From the NCBI GenBank assembly GCA_943735955.1, contig OX030964.1:8431107-8495106 (forward strand): a stretch of DNA of 64,000 nucleotides, read 5' to 3'. The translations under genes were made by a program, and so were the position numbers. Positions 15,901 through 30,900 of this stretch are shown in pieces. A model generated the notes under the pieces. It was given only the letters and a program-made list of their open reading frames with translations, ran no database searches and had not been told where the DNA came from. The stretch comes from Piscicola geometra (taxonomy: Eukaryota; Annelida; Clitellata; Hirudinida; Piscicolidae). Position 1 is the stretch's first letter. Every line of letters starts with the position of its first letter.

Positions 15901-18900
15901 CACCTGTCGGACTGTCTGATAAGCCTAACCTGCAATTCAGGACTGACACGTGTCGGACTGTCTGATAAGCCTAACCTGCAATTCAAGACTGACACGTGTC
16001 GGACTGTCTGATAAGCCTAACCTGCAATTCAGGACTGACACGTGTCGAACTGTTTGATAAGCCTAACCTGCAATTCAGGACTGACACGTGTCGAACTGTT
16101 TGATAAGCCTAACCTGCAATTCAGGACTGACACGTGTCGAACTGTCTGATAAGCCTAACCTGCAATTCAGGACTGACACCTGTCGAACTGTTTGATAAGC
16201 CTAACCTGCAATTCAGGACTGACACGTGTCGGACTGTCTGATAAGCCTAACCTGCAATTCAGGAATGACACCTGTCGGACTGTCTGATAAGCCTAACCTG
16301 CAATTCAGGACTGACACGTGTCGGACTGTCTGATAAGCCTAACCTGCAATTCAGGACTGACACGTGTCGAACTGTTTGATAAGCCTAACCTGCAATTCAG
16401 GACTGACACGTGTCGGACTGTCTGATGAGCCTAACCTGCAATTCAGGACTGACACGTGTCGGACTGTCTGATAAGCCTAACCTGCAATTCAGGACTGACA
16501 CCTGTCGGACTGTTTGATAAGCCTAACCTGCAATTCAGGACTGACACCTGTCGGACTGTCTGATAAGCCTAACCTGCAATTCAGGACTGACACCTGTCGA
16601 ACTGTTTGATAAGCCTAACCTGCAATTCAGGACTGACACGTGTCGAACTGTCTGATAAGCCTAACCTGCAATTCAGGACTGACACCTGTCGAACTGTTTG
16701 ATAAGCCTAACCTGCAATTCAGGACTGACACGTGTCGAACTGTTTGATAAGCCTAACCTGCAATTCAGGACTGACACGTGTCGGACTGTCTGATGAGCCT
16801 AACCTGCAATTCAGGACTGACACGTGTCGGACTGTCTGATAAGCCTAACCTGCAATTCAGGACTGACACCTGTCGGACTGTTTGATAAGCCTAACCTGCA
16901 ATTCAGGACTGACACGTGTCGAACTGTTTGATAAGCCTAACCTGCAATTCAGGACTGACACGTGTCGGACTGTCTGATAAGCCTAACCTGCAATTCAGGA
17001 CTGACACGTGTCGAACTGTTTGATAAGCCTAACCTGCAATTCAGGACTGACACGTGTCGGACTGTCTGATGAGCCTAACCTGCAATTCAGGACTGACACG
17101 TGTCGGACTGTCTGATAAGCCTAACCTGCAATTCAGGACTGACACCTGTCGAACTGTTTGATAAGCCTAACCTGCAATTCAGGACTGACACGTGTCGAAC
17201 TGTCTGATAAGCCTAACCTGCAATTCAGGACTGACACCTGTCGAACTGTTTGATAAGCCTAACCTGCAATTCAGGACTGACACGTGTCGAACTGTTTGAT
17301 AAGCCTAACCTGCAATTCAGGACTGACACGTGTCGGACTGTCTGATGAGCCTAACCTGCAATTCAGGACTGACACGTGTCGGACTGTCTGATAAGCCTAA
17401 CCTGCAATTCAGGACTGACACCTGTCGGACTGTTTGATAAGCCTAACCTGCAATTCAGGACTGACACGTGTCGAACTGTTTGATAAGCCTAACCTGCAAT
17501 TCAGGACTGACACGTGTCGGACTGTCTGATAAGCCTAACCTGCAATTCAGGACTGACACGTGTCGAACTGTTTGATAAGCCTAACCTGCAATTCAGGACT
17601 GACACGTGTCGGACTGTCTGATGAGCCTAACCTGCAATTCAGGACTGACACGTGTCGGACTGTCTGATAAGCCTAACCTGCAATTCAGGACTGACACGTG
17701 TCGGACTGTCTGATAAGCCTAACCTGCAATTCAGGACTGACACGTGTCGGACTGTCTGATAAGCCTAACCTGCAATTCAGGACTGACACCTGTCGGACTG
17801 TTTGATAAGCCTAACCTGCAATTCAGGACTGACACGTGTCGAACTGTTTGATAAGCCTAACCTGCAATTCAGGACTGACACGTGTCGGACTGTCTGATAA
17901 GCCTAACCTGCAATTCAGGACTGACACGTGTCGAACTGTTTGATAAGCCTAACCTGCAATTCAGGACTGACACGTGTCGGACTGTCTGATGAGCCTAACC
18001 TGCAATTCAGGACTGACACGTGTCGGACTGTCTGATAAGCCTAACCTGCAATTCAGGACTGACACCTGTCGGACTGTTTGATAAGCCTAACCTGCAATTC
18101 AGGACTGACACGTGTCGGACTGTCTGATAAGCCTAACCTGCAATTCAGGACTGACACGTGTCGGACTGTCTGATAAGCCTAACCTGCAATTCAGGACTGA
18201 CACGTGTCGAACTGTTTGATAAGCCTAACCTGCAATTCAGGACTGACACGTGTCGGACTGTTTGATGAGCCTAACCTGCAATTCAGGACTGACACCTGTC
18301 GAACTGTTTGATAAGCCTAACCTGCAATTCAGGACTGACACGTGTCGGACTGTCTGATGAGCCTAACCTGCAATTCAGGACTGACACGTGTCGGACTGTC
18401 TGATAAGCCTAACCTGCAATTCAGGACTGACACCTGTCGGACTGTTTGATAAGCCTAACCTGCAATTCAGGACTGACACGTGTCGAACTGTTTGATAAGC
18501 CTAACCTGCAATTCAGGACTGACACGTGTCGAACTGTCTGATAAGCCTAACCTGCAATTCAGGACTGACACGTGTCAGACTGTCTGATAAGCCTAACCTG
18601 CAATTCAGGACTGACACGTGTCGGACTGTCTGATAAGCCTAACCTGCAATTCAGGACTGACACGTGTCGGACTGTCTGATAAGCCTAACCTGCAATTCAG
18701 GACTGACACGTGTCGAACTGTTTGATAAGCCTAACCTGCAATTCAGGACTGACACGTGTCGGACTGTTTGATGAGCCTAACCTGCAATTCAGGACTGACA
18801 CCTGTCGAACTGTTTGATAAGCCTAACCTGCAATTCAGGACTGACACGTGTCGGACTGTCTGATGAGCCTAACCTGCAATTCAGGACTGACACGTGTCGG

Positions 18901-21900
18901 ACTGTCTGATAAGCCTAACCTGCAATTCAGGACTGACACCTGTCGGACTGTTTGATAAGCCTAACCTGCAATTCAGGACTGACACGTGTCGAACTGTTTG
19001 ATAAGCCTAACCTGCAATTCAGGACTGACACGTGTCGAACTGTTTAATAAGCCTAACCTGCAATTCAGGACTGACACGTGTCGGACTGTCTGATAAGCCT
19101 AACCTGCAATTCAGGACTGACACGTGTCGGACTGTCTGATAAGCCTAACCTGCAATTCAGGACTGACACGTGTCGAACTGTCTGATGAGCCTAACCTGCA
19201 ATTCAGGACTGACACGTGTCGGACTGTCTGATGAGCCTAACCTGCAATTCAGGACTGACACGTGTCGGACTGTCTGATAAGCCTAACCTGCAATTCAGGA
19301 CTGACACGTGTCGAACTGTTTGATAAGCCTAACCTGCAATTCAGGACTGACACGTGTCGGACTGTCTGATAAGCCTAACCTGCAATTCAGGACTGACACG
19401 TGTCGAACTGTTTGATAAGCCTAACCTGCAATTCAGGACTGACACGTGTCGGACTGTCTGATGAGCCTAACCTGCAATTCAGGACTGACACGTGTCGGAC
19501 TGTTTGATAAGCCTAACCTGCAATTCAGGACTGACACGTGTCGGACTGTTTGATAAGCCTAACCTGCAATTCAGGACTGACACGTGTCGAACTGTTTGAT
19601 AAGCCTAACCTGCAATTCAGGACTGACACGTGTCGAACTTTTTGATAAGCCTAACCTGCAATTCAGGACTGACACGTGTCGAACTGTTTGATAAGCCTAA
19701 CCTGCAATTCAGGACTGACACGTGTCGGACTGTCTGATAAGCCTAACCTGCAATTCAGGACTGACACGTGTCAGACTGTCTGATAAGCCTAACCTGCAAT
19801 TCAGGACTGACACGTGTCGGACTGTTTGATAAGCCTAACCTGCAATTCAGGACTGACACGTGTCGGACTGTCTGATAAGCCTAACCTGCAATTCAGGACT
19901 GACACGTGTCGAACTGTTTGATAAGCCTAACCTGCAATTCAGGACTGACACGTGTCGAACTGTCTGATGAGCCTAACCTGCAATTCAGGACTGACACCTG
20001 TCGAACTGTTTGATAAGCCTAACCTGCAATTCAGGACTGACACGTGTCGGACTGTCTGATGAGCCTAACCTGCAATTCAGGACTGACACGTGTCGGACTG
20101 TCTGATAAGCCTAACCTGCAATTCAGGACTGACACCTGTCGGACTGTTTGATAAGCCTAACCTGCAATTCAGGACTGACACGTGTCGAACTGTTTGATAA
20201 GCCTAACCTGCAATTCAGGACTGACACGTGTCGAACTGTTTAATAAGCCTAACCTGCAATTCAGGACTGACACGTGTCGGACTGTCTGATAAGCCTAACC
20301 TGCAATTCAGGACTGACACGTGTCGGACTGTCTGATAAGCCTAACCTGCAATTCAGGACTGACACGTGTCGGACTGTCTGATAAGCCTAACCTGCAATTC
20401 AGGACTGACACGTGTCGGACTGTCTGATAAGCCTAACCTGCAATTCAGGACTGACACGTGTCGAACTGTTTGATAAGCCTAACCTGCAATTCAGGACTGA
20501 CACGTGTCGGACTGTCTGATGAGCCTAACCTGCAATTCAGGACTGACACCTGTCGAACAGTTTGATAAGCCTAACCTGCAATTCAGGACTGACACGTGTC
20601 GGACTGTCTGATGAGCCTAACCTGCAATTCAGGACTGACACGTGTCGGACTGTCTGATAAGCCTAACCTGCAATTCAGGACTGACACCTGTCGGACTGTT
20701 TGATAAGCCTAACCTGCAATTCAGGACTGACACGTGTCGGACTGTCTGATAAGCCTAACCTGCAATTCAGGACTGACACCTGTCGAACTGTTTGATAAGC
20801 CTAACCTGCAATTCAGGACTGACACGTGTCGAACTGTTTGATAAGCCTAACCTGCAATTCAGGACTGACACCTGTCGGACTGTCTGATAAGCCTAACCTG
20901 CAATTCAGGACTGACACGTGTCGAACTGTTTGATAAGCCTAACCTGCAATTCAGGACTGACACGTGTCGAACTGTTTGATAAGCCTAACCTGCAATTCAG
21001 GACTGACACGTGTCGGACTGTCTGATAAGCCTAACCTGCAATTCAGGACTGACACCTGTCGGACTGTCTGATAAGCCTAACCTGCAATTCAGGACTGACA
21101 CGTGTCGAACTGTTTGATAAGCCTAACCTGCAATTCAGGACTGACACGTGTCGAACTGTTTGATAAGCCTAACCTGCAATTCAGGACTGACACGTGTCGG
21201 ACTGTCTGATAAGCCTAACCTGCAATTCAGGACTGACACCTGTCGGACTGTCTGATAAGCCTAACCTGCAATTCAGGACTGACACGTGTCGAACTGTTTG
21301 ATAAGCCTAACCTGCAATTCAGGACTGACACGTGTCGGACTGTCTAATGAGCCTAACCTGCAATTCAGGACTGACACGTGTCGGACTGTCTAATGAGCCT
21401 AACCTGCAATTCAGGACTGACACGTGTCGAACTGTTTGATGAGCCTAACCTGCAATTCAGGACTGACACCTGTCGGACTGTCTGATAAGCCTAACCTGCA
21501 ATTCAGGACTGACACGTGTCGGACTGTCTGATAAGCCTAACCTGCAATTCAGGACTGACACGTGTCGGACTGTCTGATAAGCCTAACCTGCAATTCAGGA
21601 CTGACACGTGTCGAACTGTTTGATAAGCCTAACCTGCAATTCAGGACTGACACGTGTCGGACTGTCTGATAAGCCTAACCTGCAATTCAGGACTGACACG
21701 TGTCGGACTGTCTGATAAGCCTAACCTGCAATTCAGGACTGACACGTGTCGGACTGTCTGATAAGCCTAACCTGCAATTCAGGACTGACACGTGTCGGAC
21801 TGTTTGATAAGCCTAACCTGCAATTCAGGACTGACACGTGTCGGACTGTCTGATAAGCCTAACCTGCAATTCAGGACTGACACGTGTCGGACTGTCTGAT

Positions 21901-24900
21901 AAGCCTAACCTGCAATTCAGGACTGACACGTGTCGGACTGTCTGATGAGCCTAACCTGCAATTCAGGACTGACACGTGTCGGACTGTCTGATAAGCCTAA
22001 CCTGCAATTCAGGACTGACACCTGTCGGACTGTTTGATAAGCCTAACCTGCAATTCAGGACTGACACGTGTCGAACTGTTTGATAAGCCTAACCTGCAAT
22101 TCAGGACTGACACGTGTCGAACTGTTTGATAAGCCTAACCTGCAATTCAGGACTGACACGTGTCGAACTGTTTGATAAGCCTAACCTGCAATTCAGGACT
22201 GACACGTGTCGGACTGTCTGATAAGCCTAACCTGCAATTCAGGACTGACACGTGTCGGACTGTCTGATAAGCCTAACCTGCAATTCAGGACTGACACCTG
22301 TCGGACTGTTTGATAAGCCTAACCTGCAATTCAGGACTGACACGTGTCGAACTGTTTGATAAGCCTAACCTGCAATTCAGGACTGACACGTGTCGGACTG
22401 TCTGATAAGCCTAACCTGCAATTCAGGACTGACACGTGTCGAACTGTTTGATAAGCCTAACCTGCAATTCAGGACTGACACGTGTCGGACTGTCTGATGA
22501 GCCTAACCTGCAATTCAGGACTGACACGTGTCGGACTGTCTGATAAGCCTAACCTGCAATTCAGGACTGACACCTGTCGGACTGTTTGATAAGCCTAACC
22601 TGCAATTCAGGACTGACACGTGTCGAACTGTTTGATAAGCCTAACCTGCAATTCAGGACTGACACGTGTCGAACTGTTTGATAAGCCTAACCTGCAATTC
22701 AGGACTGACACGTGTCGAACTGTTTGATAAGCCTAACCTGCAATTCAGGACTGACACGTGTCGGACTGTCTGATAAGCCTAACCTGCAATTCAGGACTGA
22801 CACGTGTCAGACTGTCTGATAAGCCTAACCTGCAATTCAGGACTGACACGTGTCGGACTGTCTGATAAGCCTAACCTGCAATTCAGGACTGACACGTGTC
22901 GGACTGTCTGATAAGCCTAACCTGCAATTCAGGACTGACACGTGTCGAACTGTTTGATAAGCCTAACCTGCAATTCAGGACTGACACGTGTCGGACTGTC
23001 TGATGAGCCTAACCTGCAATTCAGGACTGACACCTGTCGAACTGTTTGATAAGCCTAACCTGCAATTCAGGACTGACACGTGTCGGACTGTCTGATGAGC
23101 CTAACCTGCAATTCAGGACTGACACGTGTCGGACTGTCTGATAAGCCTAACCTGCAATTCAGGACTGACACCTGTCGGACTGTTTGATAAGCCTAACCTG
23201 CAATTCAGGACTGACACGTGTCGAACTGTTTGATAAGCCTAACCTGCAATTCAGGACTGACACGTGTCGAACTGTTTAATAAGCCTAACCTGCAATTCAG
23301 GACTGACACGTGTCGGACTGTCTGATAAGCCTAACCTGCAATTCAGGACTGACACGTTTCGGACTGTCTGATAAGCCTAACCTGCAATTCAGGACTGACA
23401 TGTGTCGAACTGTCTGATGAGCCTAACCTGCAATTCAGGACTGACACGTGTCGGACTGTCTGATGAGCCTAACCTGCAATTCAGGACTGACACGTGTCGG
23501 ACTGTCTGATAAGCCTAACCTGCAATTCAGGACTGACACGTGTCGAACTGTTTGATAAGCCTAACCTGCAATTCAGGACTGACACGTGTCGGACTGTCTG
23601 ATAAGCCTAACCTGCAATTCAGGACTGACACGTGTCGAACTGTTTGATAAGCCTAACCTGCAATTCAGGACTGACACGTGTCGGACTGTCTGATGAGCCT
23701 AACCTGCAATTCAGGACTGACACGTGTCGGACTGTCTGATAAGCCTAACCTGCAATTCAGGACTGACACCTGTCGGACTGTTTGATAAGCCTAACCTGCA
23801 ATTCAGGACTGACACGTGTCGAACTGTTTGATAAGCCTAACCTGCAATTCAGGACTGACACGTGTCGAACTTTTTGATAAGCCTAACCTGCAATTCAGGA
23901 CTGACACGTGTCGAACTGTTTGATAAGCCTAACCTGCAATTCAGGACTGACACGTGTCGGACTGTCTGATAAGCCTAACCTGCAATTCAGGACTGACACG
24001 TGTCAGACTGTCTGATAAGCCTAACCTGCAATTCAGGACTGACACGTGTCGGACTGTTTGATAAGCCTAACCTGCAATTCAGGACTGACACGTGTCGGAC
24101 TGTCTGATAAGCCTAACCTGCAATTCAGGACTGACACGTGTCGAACTGTTTGATAAGCCTAACCTGCAATTCAGGACTGACACGTGTCGGACTGTCTGAT
24201 GAGCCTAACCTGCAATTCAGGACTGACACCTGTCGAACTGTTTGATAAGCCTAACCTGCAATTCAGGACTGACAGGTGTCGGACTGTCTGATGAGCCTAA
24301 CCTGCAATTCAGGACTGACACGTGTCGGACTGTCTGATAAGCCTAACCTGCAATTCAGGACTGACACCTGTCGGACTGTTTGATAAGCCTAACCTGCAAT
24401 TCAGGACTGACACGTGTCGAACTGTTTGATAAGCCTAACCTGCAATTCAGGACTGACACGTGTCGAACTGTTTAATAAGCCTAACCTGCAATTCAGGACT
24501 GACACGTGTCGGACTGTCTGATAAGCCTAACCTGCAATTCAGGACTGACACGTGTCGGACTGTCTGATAAGCCTAACCTGCAATTCAGGACTGACACGTG
24601 TCGGACTGTCTGATAAGCCTAACCTGCAATTCAGGACTGACACGTGTCGGACTGTCTGATAAGCCTAACCTGCAATTCAGGACTGACACGTGTCGAACTG
24701 TTTGATAAGCCTAACCTGCAATTCAGGACTGACACGTGTCGGACTGTCTGATGAGCCTAACCTGCAATTCAGGACTGACACCTGTCGAACAGTTTGATAA
24801 GCCTAACCTGCAATTCAGGACTGACACGTGTCGGACTGTCTGATGAGCCTAACCTGCAATTCAGGACTGACACGTGTCGGACTGTCTGATAAGCCTAACC

Positions 24901-27900
24901 TGCAATTCAGGACTGACACCTGTCGGACTGTTTGATAAGCCTAACCTGCAATTCAGGACTGACACGTGTCGGACTGTCTGATAAGCCTAACCTGCAATTC
25001 AGGACTGACACCTGTCGAACTGTTTGATAAGCCTAACCTGCAATTCAGGACTGACACGTGTCGAACTGTTTGATAAGCCTAACCTGCAATTCAGGACTGA
25101 CACCTGTCGGACTGTCTGATAAGCCTAACCTGCAATTCAGGACTGACACGTGTCGAACTGTTTGATAAGCCTAACCTGCAATTCAGGACTGACACGTGTC
25201 GAACTGTTTGATAAGCCTAACCTGCAATTCAGGACTGACACGTGTCGGACTGTCTGATAAGCCTAACCTGCAATTCAGGACTGACACCTGTCGGACTGTC
25301 TGATAAGCCTAACCTGCAATTCAGGACTGACACGTGTCGAACTGTTTGATAAGCCTAACCTGCAATTCAGGACTGACACGTGTCGAACTGTTTGATAAGC
25401 CTAACCTGCAATTCAGGACTGACACGTGTCGGACTGTCTGATAAGCCTAACCTGCAATTCAGGACTGACACCTGTCGGACTGTCTGATAAGCCTAACCTG
25501 CAATTCAGGACTGACACGTGTCGAACTGTTTGATAAGCCTAACCTGCAATTCAGGACTGACACGTGTCGGACTGTCTAATGAGCCTAACCTGCAATTCAG
25601 GACTGACACGTGTCGGACTGTCTAATGAGCCTAACCTGCAATTCAGGACTGACACGTGTCGAACTGTTTGATGAGCCTAACCTGCAATTCAGGACTGACA
25701 CCTGTCGGACTGTCTGATAAGCCTAACCTGCAATTCAGGACTGACACGTGTCGGACTGTCTGATAAGCCTAACCTGCAATTCAGGACTGACACGTGTCGG
25801 ACTGTCTGATAAGCCTAACCTGCAATTCAGGACTGACACGTGTCGAACTGTTTGATAAGCCTAACCTGCAATTCAGGACTGACACGTGTCGGACTGTCTG
25901 ATAAGCCTAACCTGCAATTCAGGACTGACACGTGTCGGACTGTCTGATAAGCCTAACCTGCAATTCAGGACTGACACGTGTCGGACTGTCTGATAAGCCT
26001 AACCTGCAATTCAGGACTGACACGTGTCGGACTGTTTGATAAGCCTAACCTGCAATTCAGGACTGACACGTGTCGGACTGTCTGATAAGCCTAACCTGCA
26101 ATTCAGGACTGACACGTGTCGGACTGTCTGATAAGCCTAACCTGCAATTCAGGACTGACACGTGTCGAACTGTTTGATAAGCCTAACCTGCAATTCAGGA
26201 CTGACACCTGTCGGACTGTTTGATAAGCCTAACCTGCAATTCAGGACTGACACGTGTCGAACTGTTTGATAAGCCTAACCTGCAATTCAGGACTGACACG
26301 TGTCGGACTGTCTGATAAGCCTAACCTGCAATTCAGGACTGACACGTGTCGGACTGTCTGATAAGCCTAACCTGCAATTCAGGACTGACACGTGTCGGAC
26401 TGTCTGATAAGCCTAACCTGCAATTCAGGACTGACACGTGTCGAACTGTCTGATAAGCCTAACCTGCAATTCAGGACTGACACGTGTCGGACTGTCTGAT
26501 AAGCCTAACCTGCAATTCAGGACTGACACGTGTCGAACTGTTTGATAAGCCTAACCTGCAATTCAGGACTGACACGTGTCGGACTGTCTGATAAGCCTAA
26601 CCTGCAATTCAGGACTGACACGTGTCGAACTGTCTGATAAGCCTAACCTGCAATTCAGAACTGACACGTGTCGGACTGTCTGATAAGCCTAACCTGCAAT
26701 TCAGGACTGACACCTGTCGAACTGTTTGATAAGCCTAACCTGCAATTCAGGACTGACACGTGTCGGACTGTCTGATAAGCCTAACCTGCAATTCAGGACT
26801 GACACGTGTCGGACTGTCTGATAAGCCTAACCTGCAATTCAGGACTGACACGTGTCGAACTGTCTGATAAGCCTAACCTGCAATTCAGGACTGACACGTG
26901 TCGGACTGTCTGATAAGCCTAACCTGCAATTCAGGACTGACACGTGTCGGACTGTCTGATAAGCCTAACCTGCAATTCAGGACTGACACGTGTCGGACTG
27001 TCTGATAAGCCTAACCTGCAATTCAGGACTGACACGTGTCGAACTGTCTGATAAGCCTAACCTGCAATTCAGGACTGACACGTGTCGAACTGTTTGATAA
27101 GCCTAACCTGCAATTCAGGACTGACACGTGTCGGACTGTCTGATAAGCCTAACCTGCAATTCAGGACTGACACGTGTCGGACTGTCTGATAAGCCTAACC
27201 TGCAATTCAGGACTGACACCTGTCGAACTGTTTGATAAGCCTAACCTGCAATTCAGGACTGACACGTGTCGGACTGTCTAATGAGCCTAACCTGCAATTC
27301 AGGACTGACACGTGTCGGACTGTCTAATGAGCCTAACCTGCAATTCAGGACTGACACGTGTCGAACTGTTTGATGAGCCTAACCTGCAATTCAGGACTGA
27401 CACCTGTCGGACTGTCTGATAAGCCTAACCTGCAATTCAGGACTGACACGTGTCGGACTGTCTGATAAGCCTAACCTGCAATTCAGGACTGACACGTGTC
27501 GGACTGTCTGATAAGCCTATCCTGCAATTCAGGACTGACACGTGTCGAACTGTTTGATAAGCCTAACCTGCAATTCAGGACTGACACGTGTCGGACTGTC
27601 TGATAAGCCTAACCTGCAATTCAGGACTGACACGTGTCGGACTGTCTGATAAGCCTAACCTGCAATTCAGGACTGACACGTGTCGGACTGTCTGATAAGC
27701 CTAACCTGCAATTCAGGACTGACACGTGTCGGACTGTTTGATAAGCCTAACCTGCAATTCAGGACTGACACGTGTCGGACTGTCTGATAAGCCTAACCTG
27801 CAATTCAGGACTGACACGTGTCGGACTGTCTGATAAGCCTAACCTGCAATTCAGGACTGACACGTGTCGAACTGTCTGATAAGCCTAACCTGCAATTCAG

Positions 27901-30900
27901 GACTGACACGTGTCGGACTGTCTGATAAGCCTAACCTGCATTTCAGGACTGACACGTGTCGAACTGTTTGATAAGCCTAACCTGCAATTCAGGACTGACA
28001 CGTGTCGGACTGTCTGATAAGCCTAACCTGCAATTCAGGACTGACACGTGTCGAACTGTCTGATAAGCCTAACCTGCAATTCAGGACTGACACGTGTCGG
28101 ACTGTCTGATAAGCCTAACCTGCAATTCAGGACTGACACCTGTCGAACTGTTTGATAAGCCTAACCTGCAATTCAGGACTGACACGTGTCGGACTGTCTG
28201 ATAAGCCTAACCTGCAATTCAGGACTGACACGTGTCGGACTGTCTGATAAGCCTAACCTGCAATTCAGGACTGACACGTGTCGAACTGTCTGATAAGCCT
28301 AACCTGCAATTCAGGACTGACACGTGTCGGACTGTCTGATAAGCCTAACCTGCAATTCAGGACTGACACGTGTCGGACTGTCTGATAAGCCTAACCTGCA
28401 ATTCAGGACTGACACGTGTCGGACTGTCTGATAAGCCTAACCTGCAATTCAGGACTGACACGTGTCGAACTGTCTGATAAGCCTAACCTGCAATTCAGGA
28501 CTGACACGTGTCGAACTGTTTGATAAGCCTAACCTGCAATTCAGGACTGACACGTGTCGGACTGTCTGATAAGCCTAACCTGCAATTCAGGACTGACACG
28601 TGTCGGACTGTCTGATAAGCCTAACCTGCAATTCAGGACTGACACCTGTCGAACTGTTTGATAAGCCTAACCTGCAATTCAGGACTGACACGTGTCGAAC
28701 TGTCTGATAAGCCTAACCTGCAATTCAGGACTGACACGTGTCGGACTGTCTGATGAGCCTAACCTGCAATTCAGGACTGACACGTGTCGGACTGTCTGAT
28801 AAGCCTAACCTGCAATTCAGGACTGACACCTGTCGGACTGTTTGATAAGCCTAACCTGCAATTCAGGACTGACACCTGTCGAACTGTTTGATAAGCCTAA
28901 CCTGCAATTCAGGACTGACACGTGTCGGACTGTCTGATAAGCCTAACCTGCAATTCAGGACTGACACCTGTCGAACTGTTTGATAAGCCTAACCTGCAAT
29001 TCAGGACTGACACGTGTCGAACTGTTTGATAAGCCTAACCTGCAATTCAGGACTGACACGTGTCGGACTGTCTGATGAGCCTAACCTGCAATTCAGGACT
29101 GACACGTGTCGGACTGTCTGATAAGCCTAACCTGCAATTCAGGACTGACACCTGTCGGACTGTTTGATAAGCCTAACCTGCAATTCAGGACTGACACCTG
29201 TCGAACTGTCTGATAAGCCTAACCTGCAATTCAGGACTGACACGTGTCGAACTGTTTGATAAGCCTAACCTGCAATTCAGGACTGACACGTGTCGGACTG
29301 TCTGATAAGCCTAACCTGCAATTCAGGACTGACACGTGTCGAACTGTTTGATAAGCCTAACCTGCAATTCAGGACTGACACGTGTCGGACTGTCTGATGA
29401 GCCTAACCTGCATGTCAGGACTGACACGTGTCGAACTGTTTGATAAGCCTAACCTGCAATTCAGGACTGACACGTGTCGGACTGTTTGATAAGCCTAACC
29501 TGCAATTCAGGACTGACACCTGTCGGACTGTTTGATAAGCCTAACCTGCAATTCAGGACTGACACGTGTCGGACTGTCTGATAAGCCTAACCTGCAATTC
29601 AGGACTGACACGTGTCGAACTGTCTGATAAGCCTAACCTGCAATTCAGGACTGACACGTGTCGGACTGTCTGATAAGCCTAACCTGCAATTCAGGACTGA
29701 CACCTGTCGAACTGTTTGATAAGCCTAACCTGCAATTCAGGACTGACACGTGTCGGACTGTCTGATAAGCCTAACCTGCAATTCAGGACTGACACGTGTC
29801 GGACTGTCTGATAAGCCTAACCTGCAATTCAGGACTGACACGTGTCGAACTGTCTGATAAGCCTAACCTGCAATTCAGGACTGACACGTGTCGGACTGTC
29901 TGATAAGCCTAACCTGCAATTCAGGACTGACACGTGTCGGACTGTCTGATAAGCCTAACCTGCAATTCAGGACTGACACGTGTCGGACTGTCTGATAAGC
30001 CTAACCTGCAATTCAGGACTGACACGTGTCGAACTGTCTGATAAGCCTAACCTGCAATTCAGGACTGACACGTGTCGAACTGTTTGATAAGCCTAACCTG
30101 CAATTCAGGACTGACACGTGTCGGACTGTCTGATAAGCCTAACCTGCAATTCAGGACTGACACGTGTCGGACTGTCTGATAAGCCTAACCTGCAATTCAG
30201 GACTGACACCTGTCGAACTGTTTGATAAGCCTAACCTGCAATTCAGGACTGACACGTGTCGAACTGTCTGATAAGCCTAACCTGCAATTCAGGACTGACA
30301 CGTGTCGGACTGTCTGATGAGCCTAACCTGCAATTCAGGACTGACACGTGTCGGACTGTCTGATAAGCCTAACCTGCAATTCAGGACTGACACCTGTCGG
30401 ACTGTTTGATAAGCCTAACCTGCAATTCAGGACTGACACCTGTCGAACTGTTTGATAAGCCTAACCTGCAATTCAGGACTGACACGTGTCGGACTGTCTG
30501 ATAAGCCTAACCTGCAATTCAGGACTGACACCTGTCGAACTGTTTGATAAGCCTAACCTGCAATTCAGGACTGACACGTGTCGAACTGTTTGATAAGCCT
30601 AACCTGCAATTCAGGACTGACACGTGTCGGACTGTCTGATGAGCCTAACCTGCAATTCAGGACTGACACGTGTCGGACTGTCTGATAAGCCTAACCTGCA
30701 ATTCAGGACTGACACCTGTCGGACTGTTTGATAAGCCTAACCTGCAATTCAGGACTGACACCTGTCGAACTGTCTGATAAGCCTAACCTGCAATTCAGGA
30801 CTGACACGTGTCGAACTGTTTGATAAGCCTAACCTGCAATTCAGGACTGACACGTGTCGGACTGTCTGATAAGCCTAACCTGCAATTCAGGACTGACACG

